Assembly: GCA_034440455.1 (NCBI GenBank)
Contig: JAWXCB010000031.1
Location: forward strand, 34,987-98,986
Source: JAWXCB01 sp034440455
GTDB lineage: Bacteria; Bacteroidota; Bacteroidia; Chitinophagales; CAIOSU01
DNA length: 64,000 bases
Direction: 5' to 3'
Part shown: positions 1-7,697 of the stretch, in pieces
Position numbering within the stretch: the first letter of the stretch is position 1
Layout: each line of letters starts with the position of its first letter
Position numbers and translations under genes: made by a program
Notes under the pieces: generated by a model
Database searches by the model: none
Seen by the model: only the letters and a program-made list of their open reading frames with translations
Told to the model about the DNA's origin: nothing

Positions 1-88
1 AAATGCTTTAAAAAAGCGGTTAAAGTTAGGAAGGTTTAAAACAGAGGGTTCATGGAAGTCCAAATTTTCAGATATTCGGAGCTTCCGA
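1..88 (+). other. Window edge; acyltransferase frame open upstream
   Basis: The reading frame of the acyltransferase that starts at 89 has no stop codon back to base 1, but also no ATG. The family normally begins with the sequence seen at 89 (M-E-K-I-Y-F-K-G-L), so I take the open stretch as chance or as the end of an earlier gene. No promoter is obvious. Confidence 0.4.
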
Positions 89-1219
89 ATGGAAAAAATC
101 TATTTCAAAGGACTGAATGGGATTCGTTTCATTGCCGCTTTCATGGTGATTGTGGCACATATTGAGGGTTTTAAGAAATTCGCCCAGCTTCCCAATATTC
201 GGAACAATAACATTATCAGCCAGCTTGGTCCGCAGGGCGTTAAGATATTTTTCGTGTTGAGCGGATTTCTCATCACGTACTTGTTACTGAGTGAAGTGAA
301 AGTCAGGAGCGGCATTGACATAAAAAAATTCTACATCAGACGCATTTTAAGAATCTGGCCTCTTTACTTTTTCATTGCGCTTCTCGGTTTTTTTGTACTC
401 CCTCAATTTTTCAGTCCTGATTATTTTCCTGAAAAGATTCATCCACATTTTGACATTAAACTTTTGCTCACATTCTTCATGCTGCCGAATGTGGTTTACC
501 TTGTCTTTGGTCACATGTTCAGCATTGGCGTACTCTGGTCAATCGGAACCGAAGAGCAGTTTTACCTCGTTTGGCCACATCTCATCAATAGAATTGCAAA
601 AAATCTTCAAGCATTGGCGCTGTTACTGTTTGGAATTCTATCTGTAAAAGTTGCTTGCGAAATCACCTACAGCATGGAAATTTTCACAGGCGTTGCTCAA
701 AAAACTATCTGGGTAATTCAAAAAATTTTAGACTTCGATTGCATGACTGTAGGAGGAATTTTTGCATTCATTTATTTTTCTGACAAAAAGAAAATATTGG
801 ATGTACTTTATTCAAAAGGGGTGCAGATTGCTGTGCTGGTTATCCTCTTTTCACTTTTTCTTTTTAATCCCAAGCTGTATTCCTTTTCAAATCTTGTTTA
901 CAGCCTGCTCTATGGAGTTCTTATCTTAAATGTAGCTACTAATCCCGGCAGCATCCTCTCTTTTGAAAATAAAGCGCTGGATTATTGCGGGCAAATCTCC
1001 TACGGGATTTACATGTATCATTCCATTTTTGTCGCGCTTGGAATCTGGATAGTTCGAAGTACGCTTCTCTGCACAGATTCAATCCTGTCTAATCTTTTTC
1101 TTTATCCGTTTGCCATTCTTTGCAGCATAGGCATCGCTGCGTTATCGTATCATTTCCTTGAAAAGCCAATCCTCCACTACAAGGAGAAGTTTATGGTGGT
1201 CAAAAGCGGGAAGGGTTAA
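89..1219 (+). CDS. Acyltransferase 3 family membrane protein (OafA/YrhL-like)
   Basis: This 376-residue integral membrane protein probably transfers an acyl group, often acetyl, to a cell-surface sugar such as O-antigen or exopolysaccharide. The N-terminus has the family signature: 'LNGIRFIAAFMVIVAHIE' in the first membrane segment, with the conserved histidine in VAHIE. It continues with a hydrophilic 'IRRILRIWPLY' motif and 'SIGTEEQFYLVWP', then about ten hydrophobic segments. The length fits the family. It lies just upstream of a polysaccharide-modification cluster, which supports a glycan substrate. The exact acyl donor and acceptor cannot be read from the sequence. Confidence 0.88.
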   Translation: MEKIYFKGLNGIRFIAAFMVIVAHIEGFKKFAQLPNIRNNNIISQLGPQGVKIFFVLSGFLITYLLLSEVKVRSGIDIKKFYIRRILRIWPLYFFIALLGFFVLPQFFSPDYFPEKIHPHFDIKLLLTFFMLPNVVYLVFGHMFSIGVLWSIGTEEQFYLVWPHLINRIAKNLQALALLLFGILSVKVACEITYSMEIFTGVAQKTIWVIQKILDFDCMTVGGIFAFIYFSDKKKILDVLYSKGVQIAVLVILFSLFLFNPKLYSFSNLVYSLLYGVLILNVATNPGSILSFENKALDYCGQISYGIYMYHSIFVALGIWIVRSTLLCTDSILSNLFLYPFAILCSIGIAALSYHFLEKPILHYKEKFMVVKSGKG

Positions 1220-1234
1220 GTATCCGCGATTCTG

Positions 1235-2332
1235 TTACTGCAACACAATTTTCTTCTCTTCAGTCACCTGACCGGATGGAGACAAAATTTGCAAGGTATA
1301 GATTCCGGCTGCTCCTATTTGACTAATATCAATTGTTATCGAAGGCAAATTAAAAGGTGAACTGAAAAGTTGTTGTCCTAACCCATTCATAATTTTGAGC
1401 GTGTAATTTGTCATCTGCGAATACATATTGTTCTCCACAACAATCAGGTTATTAGTTGGATTCGGATAAACTTTGATTTCGCTTGTATTAAAGGGATTGG
1501 TCGAAAGAATTACATCAATTATCAGCGTATCTGTTACAGCTACGCTAATCGTATCAAAAACATTAACTGTTGTGGTGTCAAAAACCGGAACGGTTACTGT
1601 GTCATAAGTATAAACTGTGCATCCGGCAGTATCATTTATCAATTGTGCAATTTCAATGGCATTCAATGCGCAGTCGAAAAACTTGATGTCGTCAAGAGAG
1701 CCGGTGAATTTCTCATCATTCCCAAAACCCACGCATACATCATCACCAAATTGTAGAACTGAGTTATTTCTCAAGTTTAATAATGAAGCGGAGTAAACCA
1801 CAATATCCAATACGCCATCAACATAAATTGTATATCGCTTATCGTCCCTCACTAAAACAACATGATGCCAATTCCCATCGCCAACTAAGATTGTGCCATC
1901 TCCAACTACCTGGGTTGTATTAATCAAAACTTCAAATGTTACAATTCCATCTCTTAAAGCGATTCGAAAGGAAGTCGTGAAATTACAAGTGGGGCGTTTC
2001 GTAATCAATGTTCTTACATCCATAACTGTCGTTTTAAACCAACAGCTAAAAGAGTAATCGGCAGTACCGAAATTTCCCAGCGTATTATTTACCTGAATGA
2101 CATCATTTACGGTATCAAAAAAATATGCGCTATTTGCAACTCCATCGTGACCAATGGTGGGCGTTGCGCCTGAAACCGTACCGTTGTTTCCATTACCGGA
2201 AACATCATTGGCATTTCCATTAAATGGAAAGTCGGCAATTATGCATTGTGAATGCGTCTGAAAGGGAAGCATAAAAGCTGAACAAATAAGAATTGATGCA
2301 GCCATTTTCAGCAAATTGACGTGGGTTTTCAT
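1235..2332 (-). CDS. LamG-domain secreted protein with T9SS sorting domain
   Basis: Predicted secreted protein of about 365 residues. The frame extends to a TTG at 2344, but the ATG at 2332 gives a proper signal peptide (M-K-T-H-V-N-L-L-K followed by a hydrophobic core and a cleavage region near T-H-S-Q). Residues about 30-225 form a LamG/concanavalin-type domain ('CIIADFPFNGNANDVSGNGN', 'FSCWFKT', 'NWHHVVLVRD'). A threonine/valine-rich linker with repeated 'TVxVFDT' units follows. The last 80 residues are a type A T9SS sorting domain ('KVYPNPTNNLIVVEN', ending in KKIVLQ). The domains suggest a surface-attached carbohydrate-binding protein; the ligand is unknown. Confidence 0.85.
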   Translation of the reverse strand: MKTHVNLLKMAASILICSAFMLPFQTHSQCIIADFPFNGNANDVSGNGNNGTVSGATPTIGHDGVANSAYFFDTVNDVIQVNNTLGNFGTADYSFSCWFKTTVMDVRTLITKRPTCNFTTSFRIALRDGIVTFEVLINTTQVVGDGTILVGDGNWHHVVLVRDDKRYTIYVDGVLDIVVYSASLLNLRNNSVLQFGDDVCVGFGNDEKFTGSLDDIKFFDCALNAIEIAQLINDTAGCTVYTYDTVTVPVFDTTTVNVFDTISVAVTDTLIIDVILSTNPFNTSEIKVYPNPTNNLIVVENNMYSQMTNYTLKIMNGLGQQLFSSPFNLPSITIDISQIGAAGIYTLQILSPSGQVTEEKKIVLQ

Positions 2333-2467
2333 AAAGCAGGTCAATTTATGTTTTTGAAATAACTATGCGAGAATCCTTTGACAATTAGTCAGAAAACAAA
2401 GATGTGTCTTTTTTTGAATTTCAAAAACCGAAAATAGAAATTCTGCGCCAACTTGTCCTGAACTGTT

Positions 2468-3220
2468 TCACTTTTTTTGCGCAGTCCAGCAATAATTCGA
2501 TGGACTTCTTTTTTTATCTCCGAAAATAAAATCAAGGATTATTGCGCTCACATTCACAAAGCCGTTTAGCGGGGAAAGTAGAAAATGTTTTTTGGTTAAG
2601 AATCGCTGCGGCTTACCTTCCACTCTTTTGGATAGCGTTAAGTCCATGAGAGTCATTAAAGCGGCAGCTTTGAAAACACCACCGCTGCCATCTATTTTGA
2701 CATTTGTAAACCCTGCTTCCTCTAATGTTTTTCTAAGCCCATACTCCGTAAATCTGCGATAGTCATAAGGCTCAAGGTGAATCGGGCTGACGTGCGGAAC
2801 GGAACCAAGAATAAAGCCTCCTTTTTTTAAAATCCGAAATGACTCCGCTGCCGATTTCTCGGGACTTTGCACATGCTCAAAGACTTGATTGGATAATACA
2901 ACATCAAACGAATTGTCGGCAATCGGCAATTCCTCCGCAAAACTTTTGATAAACGTAATGTTCCTGTCATCCTCTTTCGGTAAAACATTTTCTACATCAA
3001 CAACAGTGTAGTCCTTTATCATCTCCTTAAAGAGAATGTAATAAGGCGCAGCACCACCACCTATATCAATAAAAGAAAGTTTTCCGGCAGGAAGATTTTT
3101 TTTTGCCTCGTTGAGAAAACGAACGATATGATTGATATTATGGTAGTTAAATGAAAAGACCGTGTTATAGGGGCGATTGCCCATGATGAAGTTGTTCAAA
3201 GCCGAAAATACTTGCTGCAT
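2468..3220 (-). CDS. Class I SAM-dependent methyltransferase
   Basis: A 250-residue protein with a Methyltransf_11-type Rossmann fold. Motif I is 'FIDIGGGAAPYY' near residue 50, the acidic motif II is 'YTVVDVEN', and the post-motif 'FDVVLSNQVFEHVQSPEKSAAESFRILKKGG' is typical of small-molecule or sugar methyltransferases. It is divergent from the PhyH gene, with 51 bp between the starts, and lies in a region rich in glycan-modifying genes. A role in methylating a surface glycan or lipid precursor is therefore plausible, but the substrate cannot be told from the sequence. Confidence 0.85.
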   Translation of the reverse strand: MQQVFSALNNFIMGNRPYNTVFSFNYHNINHIVRFLNEAKKNLPAGKLSFIDIGGGAAPYYILFKEMIKDYTVVDVENVLPKEDDRNITFIKSFAEELPIADNSFDVVLSNQVFEHVQSPEKSAAESFRILKKGGFILGSVPHVSPIHLEPYDYRRFTEYGLRKTLEEAGFTNVKIDGSGGVFKAAALMTLMDLTLSKRVEGKPQRFLTKKHFLLSPLNGFVNVSAIILDFIFGDKKRSPSNYCWTAQKK

Positions 3221-3248
3221 TTGATTATAATATTTTGCCGTAAATTAG
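3220..3248 (+). promoter_or_regulatory. Candidate Bacteroidota promoter for the PhyH operon
   Basis: TTTG at 3220-3223, a 17-bp spacer, then TAAATTAG at 3241-3248, which is one base off the TAnnTTTG -7 consensus. It lies 23 bp before the ATG at 3272. The same TTTG-N17-TAAATTAG arrangement occurs before the TPR gene at 33757. The -33 element touches the start codon of the divergent methyltransferase, so the two genes may share control. Confidence 0.4.
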
Positions 3249-3271
3249 TGGATTGAATCCGGTATTTAAAC

Positions 3272-4075
3272 ATGGTGGATTATAATTTTTCCGACCACGG
3301 GTTTGTCATTCTCAAGAATGTTTTCCCTGAAAATGTGCTTGCTTCGATTAGAGAACTTACAAGCGAAATCATTTCTTATGGTGAATTGAAATTAGAGGAC
3401 CCGTACAGAAAATTTTATCTCAGTCACCGAACTGATCAGGGCGCATTGCACGACCTTTATCAAAAACATCCTGAATTTCAGAGTTTGGTTAAAAATGATG
3501 CTATTCTAAATAAGCTCACCGAAGTTTTGGGCGAGGATATTTGCATGTATGAAAACTGCCTCGTTTATAAGCCAAAAGGGAAGCGAAATGCAGTGCCGTG
3601 GCATCAGGATTTTATTTCACGACCAAACGAACCCCGCAAGTATATCAGTTGGACTGCGCTGGATGATGTGAGGATTGAGAATGGCGCGATGAAGGTAATT
3701 CCCGGCTCACACAAATTCGGTTTTTTAAAATGGTTTAGGGTAAAGGGAGAAACTCACCATGACCGTATTGATTTATCCCAAATTGATGAAAGTAAAGCCA
3801 TTTACGCTGAATTAGATGCGGGAGATGTAATGATATTTAACCAGCTTCTCGTACACTCAAGCGATGAATGTAATTCGACAAAACCCAGGCGGGCTTTTCG
3901 GACTTCTTATATTGGAATGGATGAAATTGTAGTCCCCAGAGGTTCACCACTTGTACTAAGAGGGGGGCGACCAAATTCATTGGGGAAAAATTTTCCACAG
4001 AAAGCAACCGAAGTGGAAGATTCATTAGCCGTAAAATTTTTACGAAAAGTTGCTTATAGGTTGAACCAAGTATGA
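3272..4075 (+). CDS. Phytanoyl-CoA dioxygenase (PhyH) family protein
   Basis: A 267-residue Fe(II)/2-oxoglutarate dioxygenase of the PhyH family. The iron-binding facial triad is visible: 'VPWHQDF' supplies His and Asp near residue 112, and the distal His is in 'NQLLVHSSDECNS' near residue 194. 'KVIPGSHKFG' is the usual PhyH motif, and an arginine in 'RRAFRTSYIG' would bind 2-oxoglutarate. It starts a four-gene operon, and its TGA overlaps the ATG of the radical SAM gene. Bacterial PhyH proteins hydroxylate lipids, sugars or natural products; here a surface glycan precursor is the likely but unproven substrate. Confidence 0.85.
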   Translation: MVDYNFSDHGFVILKNVFPENVLASIRELTSEIISYGELKLEDPYRKFYLSHRTDQGALHDLYQKHPEFQSLVKNDAILNKLTEVLGEDICMYENCLVYKPKGKRNAVPWHQDFISRPNEPRKYISWTALDDVRIENGAMKVIPGSHKFGFLKWFRVKGETHHDRIDLSQIDESKAIYAELDAGDVMIFNQLLVHSSDECNSTKPRRAFRTSYIGMDEIVVPRGSPLVLRGGRPNSLGKNFPQKATEVEDSLAVKFLRKVAYRLNQV

Positions 4076-5190
4076 AACTTAGTAACAGTAACCTCCTTGC
4101 CTCAGCGGCATTTTTTGCCAGTTCAACATTCTCAAAAGCCACTGGCTCCAAGAAAAACTATCCCAAAGTCGTTCAGCTTCCTATTACTTACCGCTGCAAT
4201 TCCAAATGCGTGATGTGCAACATCTGGCAGATGGATTACTCCAACGAAATGACGGTGGAAGAGTTATCAAAATTTCTGAAAGATGATATTTTCTCAAGAG
4301 TAGAGGCAGTGGGCATTAATGGCGGAGAACCCTCGCTGATTAAGGAATTACCCGCCTTTGCTGATGAGATTCTGAAACTTCCAAAAATCAAGAACCTGAA
4401 TATCATCTCACACGGGTTCAATAAAAAATTGTTGCTGCCCGCGCTGGAGGAAATTTATAAAAAGTGCAAGGCAAAGAGCATCGCGTTCCATATTTCTATT
4501 TCATTAGATGGCTATGGCAATATGCACGACACCGTGCGCGGACTGAAAGTGTTTAAACTCACTTCAGAAACGATTCTTGAAATTCACAACAATCAAAACA
4601 AATACTGCGACACATTTGACTTGGGCTGCACGGTGGTGCTGCAAAATGTTGACCACTTAAAAGAGTTGGATGCCTTCGTTCGCCAGCACGGGCTGAATAT
4701 CAAATATCGCATGGGCATTGAGAACAAGCGTATCGAAAGCGACAAATTAGTTGACCAATACAGCCTGCTGCATCACAACATGCTGCAAAGCGCGAAGGAA
4801 TTTTTTCATAGCCGTTACCTGCTTGCTACCAACCTGAAGCGCAAGTTCAAATACTATGCGATTTATTATTTCCTTGCCGTGAAACGGAAGCGGCTCATGG
4901 GCTGCCATTGGCAGGAGAATGGCATCACGATGGATTCGCGCGGTGACCTTTACTATTGTGCGGTGGTAAGTGATAAAATTGGCGGCTTACGTGAAAATAA
5001 AGGCGAGGATATTTTTTTTTCCAAAAAAAATATTGACTACCGCAAAAGCATCCTTACCAATGATTGTGACAACTGCATTCATGATTATGATGGAAAACCT
5101 TTTCTCGGCAACCTGCTCACCTTTTTCAGAAATCTCCTCTTTGAAAAGTATTTTTGGGTTTCCTATTATCTCAAAGCAAAATTGACATGA
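4072..5190 (+). CDS. Radical SAM protein with SPASM-like C-terminus
   Basis: A 372-residue enzyme. The [4Fe-4S] cluster motif CxxxCxxC is in 'CNSKCVMCNIW' near residue 42, followed by the family glycine-rich 'GINGGEPSL'. The C-terminal region has further cysteines spaced like a SPASM/twitch domain ('GCHWQENG', 'DLYYCAVVSDKIGG', 'NDCDNCIHDYDGKPF'), which would hold one or more extra clusters. The start overlaps the PhyH stop (ATGA) and the stop overlaps the next start, so translation is probably coupled. The reaction is unknown; the setting suggests modification of a sugar or lipid-linked glycan rather than a peptide, as no precursor peptide gene is seen. Confidence 0.85.
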   Translation: MKLSNSNLLASAAFFASSTFSKATGSKKNYPKVVQLPITYRCNSKCVMCNIWQMDYSNEMTVEELSKFLKDDIFSRVEAVGINGGEPSLIKELPAFADEILKLPKIKNLNIISHGFNKKLLLPALEEIYKKCKAKSIAFHISISLDGYGNMHDTVRGLKVFKLTSETILEIHNNQNKYCDTFDLGCTVVLQNVDHLKELDAFVRQHGLNIKYRMGIENKRIESDKLVDQYSLLHHNMLQSAKEFFHSRYLLATNLKRKFKYYAIYYFLAVKRKRLMGCHWQENGITMDSRGDLYYCAVVSDKIGGLRENKGEDIFFSKKNIDYRKSILTNDCDNCIHDYDGKPFLGNLLTFFRNLLFEKYFWVSYYLKAKLT

Positions 5191-6365
5191 GGGTATGTAT
5201 CATCGGGTGGTATGGCACGGAAACCATCGGTGACAGAGGAATTCTGGCGGGTATCTTTTCATTATTACATCAATCTGTCGGAAATTTTTCGGTTCAACTT
5301 GGAAGTCTGTACCCTTATTTCACAGAGCGTACGCTTCATGAAGATGCATCTTTTTATAAAAATATTTGCGGCAAAGAAATAGAAATCAAACTTTTCGATT
5401 CACGTGAATCGAAGCAGTTGGAAACAGCCATCAGTGAGAGCGATTTAGTAATTGTTGGCGGTGGTCCACTGATGCACATCAACGCCATGTTCATGCTTGA
5501 ATATGCATTCAAGCGGGCAAAAAAACTGGGAAAGAAAACAATGTTGTTTGGATGTGGCGTGGGTCCGCTGCACAAATCGAGACATCAAAAAGCTACAGTT
5601 TCAATTGCGGAACAAAGTGATTGCATTGTGTTGCGCGATACCGCTTCAAAATCCTTTTTGCAGGAGCTTTATAAAGCGCATGGCAGCAAATGGAATGATG
5701 CAAAAGTGCAGGTATCGCTTGACCCATCTATGCAATGTCTTTTTGATTTTCAACGCCATGCCGGTTCGCCTCAGGCGGATTTCGCATCCCCTGAGTATAT
5801 CGCAGTAAACATGCGCGCCTTTCCCGATGAATATTCAAAAAGCAACAAAAGGAAAATCATCAACGATAACCTGCGTGATTTTTTATTGAAACTATCAGAG
5901 AATTTCGCTTACAAAAAAATTCGGCTGATTCCCATGCACTACTTCCATATCGGCAATGATGACCGTGATTTTTTGAATACGCTTGCGCTTCAACTCAATA
6001 AACAGAACATTGAAGTACAAAACATAAACCTCTCGCTGGAGCAAACGATGGAAGTATTCCAAAACGCCTGGCTTAACATCGGGATGCGCTTTCATTCAGT
6101 AGTGTTTCAAACTATCCTCAACGGCAGAAATTTTATTCTGGATTATACAGAGCCGCAAAAAGGAAAAATATCCGGCTTTCTGAATGATATGGATGGAAAC
6201 TCATTTTACAAAGAAAGATATTTCAATCTACAGACACTTTCAAATTCACAAGATGTTCAGCTTGGATTGGACAACATAGACCTTTCTCAAAAATTTAGTT
6301 TCGATATTGATTCTGTGAAAAAGAAACTTGAAGTATATGCAACAACTTTGAAGTCGCTCGCATGA
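5187..6365 (+). CDS. Polysaccharide pyruvyl transferase family protein
   Basis: About 392 residues from the ATG at 5187. The frame is open back to a TTG at 5154, but 5187 overlaps the upstream stop as ATGA and gives the natural start M-R-V-C-I-I-G-W-Y-G. Family features are the N-terminal 'GWYGTETIGDRGILAGI', 'SDLVIVGGGPLMH', 'GCGVGPL' and the C-terminal 'NIGMRFHSVVFQTILNGR'. Such proteins add ketal-linked pyruvate, or act as CsaB-like transferases, on exopolysaccharide or cell-wall sugars. Codons at about 5766-5781 contain a palindromic 'CGCCTCAGGCGG' core that also occurs in an intergenic repeat at 58.3 kb. The acceptor sugar is not known. Confidence 0.87.
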   Translation: MRVCIIGWYGTETIGDRGILAGIFSLLHQSVGNFSVQLGSLYPYFTERTLHEDASFYKNICGKEIEIKLFDSRESKQLETAISESDLVIVGGGPLMHINAMFMLEYAFKRAKKLGKKTMLFGCGVGPLHKSRHQKATVSIAEQSDCIVLRDTASKSFLQELYKAHGSKWNDAKVQVSLDPSMQCLFDFQRHAGSPQADFASPEYIAVNMRAFPDEYSKSNKRKIINDNLRDFLLKLSENFAYKKIRLIPMHYFHIGNDDRDFLNTLALQLNKQNIEVQNINLSLEQTMEVFQNAWLNIGMRFHSVVFQTILNGRNFILDYTEPQKGKISGFLNDMDGNSFYKERYFNLQTLSNSQDVQLGLDNIDLSQKFSFDIDSVKKKLEVYATTLKSLA

Positions 6366-7615
6366 ATATCCTCCTCCTCAATACTTCCGACACAACAGGG
6401 GGAGCAGCGCAAGCCTGCAACAGGCTCTACCGTGCTTTGCAACATGCAGGCGCAGACGTTTCTTTTTTTGTAAATGAAAAAACGGGGAACAGCACAGATA
6501 TTCATTCCTTCAATGAAACATTCTTCAAAAAAAAAATCGCTGATGCACGTTTTGCAGCCGAGCGGATTTTGCTCTATCCGAAATTGCAAAACAAAAAAGA
6601 CCTTTTCTTTTTCTCGCCTGCAAATACAGGCTTAGATATTTCAAATCATCCTGCGGTTAAGAAAGCTGATGTTCTGCATCTGCACTGGTTCAACCAAGGA
6701 TTTCTTTCGCTTGATTCATTGCAAAAACTCGCCTCATGGAAAAAGAAAATCGTGTGGACGCTGCACGATATGTGGGGATTTACAGGCGGTTGTCATTATG
6801 CGCGGGGATGCGAAAATTTTAAAGAGAATTGCGGGAATTGTCCGTATCTCTCCGAAAAAACAAAACAAGATTTATCAGCAGAGGTTTGGAAGAAGAAAGC
6901 AGCCCTCTATGACAAAAGTATTTTCACTTTCGTTACATGCAGCAAATGGCTGGCGGACATTGCAGCACAAAGTTCGCTGCTGCAAGGATTCAACATCCAC
7001 GCAATTCCGAACCCGATTAACGTGGAAGTTTTCACCCCGATTAATAAGCGAGTAGCGAGAGAACAGTTAGGGCTGAACCCTGACAAATATTATATCCTGT
7101 TTGCCTCGCAAAATCTTGCAGACGAGCGCAAGGGGTTTCGCTACCTGCGCGAAGCGGTTGAGTTGTTGCATGAAAAAAATCCTGAGTTGAAAAATAATGT
7201 TGAATTACTTGTGTTCGGAAAATCGAAAGTTGATTTACAAAGCTTGCTGCCCTTGAAAGTAAACACGCTCGGGAGTCTTTCCTCGCAAGAAAAAATAGTA
7301 GCTGCGTACAATGCTGCCAACCTCTTTGTGCTTCCTTCATTGGAAGATAACCTGCCAAACACAGTAATGGAAGCTCTGTCATGCGGTGTGCCAGTTGTAT
7401 CCTTTAATACAGGCGGTATTCCTGAAATGGTGGATGACGGCATCAACGGTTTTCTCGCTGAACAAAAATCATCCGCGCAATTAGCCGATGCAATGTTGCG
7501 CATTATTGAAAATAGGACTCCTTACGAAAGCCTTGCCGAAAACGCACGAAAGAAAGTGCTGGAGAATTTCAGTTTTGAGAAAGTAGCAAGGCAATATTTG
7601 GAAGTTTATAAGTAA
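6362..7615 (+). CDS. Glycosyltransferase family 4 (group 1)
   Basis: A 417-residue GT-B glycosyltransferase. The N-terminal half has 'TSDTTGGAAQACNRLYRAL', 'VDVLHLHWFNQGF'-like text and 'WTLHDMWGFTGGCHYARGC', a cysteine-bearing motif common in this subfamily. The C-terminal half has the GT4 signature 'VLPSLEDNLPNTVMEALSCGVPVVSFNTGGIPEMV' with the E-x7-E nucleotide-sugar motif. It is the last gene of the PhyH/radical SAM/pyruvyl transferase operon (ATGA overlap at 6362). A hairpin-forming repeat follows at 7617. The sugar donor is unknown. Confidence 0.92.
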   Translation: MNILLLNTSDTTGGAAQACNRLYRALQHAGADVSFFVNEKTGNSTDIHSFNETFFKKKIADARFAAERILLYPKLQNKKDLFFFSPANTGLDISNHPAVKKADVLHLHWFNQGFLSLDSLQKLASWKKKIVWTLHDMWGFTGGCHYARGCENFKENCGNCPYLSEKTKQDLSAEVWKKKAALYDKSIFTFVTCSKWLADIAAQSSLLQGFNIHAIPNPINVEVFTPINKRVAREQLGLNPDKYYILFASQNLADERKGFRYLREAVELLHEKNPELKNNVELLVFGKSKVDLQSLLPLKVNTLGSLSSQEKIVAAYNAANLFVLPSLEDNLPNTVMEALSCGVPVVSFNTGGIPEMVDDGINGFLAEQKSSAQLADAMLRIIENRTPYESLAENARKKVLENFSFEKVARQYLEVYK

Positions 7616-7616
7616 T

Positions 7617-7694
7617 CCTGTCATTGCGGACTCGTTCTGCAATCCCCAAGTTTATATTGAGCAGAGGATGCCGGAATGAATCCGGCATGACAGG
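7617..7694. repeat. Hairpin-forming intergenic repeat between convergent genes
   Basis: A 78-bp sequence whose ends are inverted (CCTGTCAT...ATGACAGG), with an internal 'GCCGGAATGAATCCGGC' palindrome. It lies between two convergent genes and may act as a bidirectional terminator. The terminal words resemble the 'GTCATTC/TGAG' repeat at 44229, so both may belong to one dispersed family. Confidence 0.6.
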
Positions 7695-7697
7695 TAA

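Noticed and set aside
6669..7055. 128-residue frame inside the glycosyltransferase gene
   Set aside because: Same strand, wrong phase, Cys/Lys/Arg-rich; the glycosyltransferase motifs are in the other frame.
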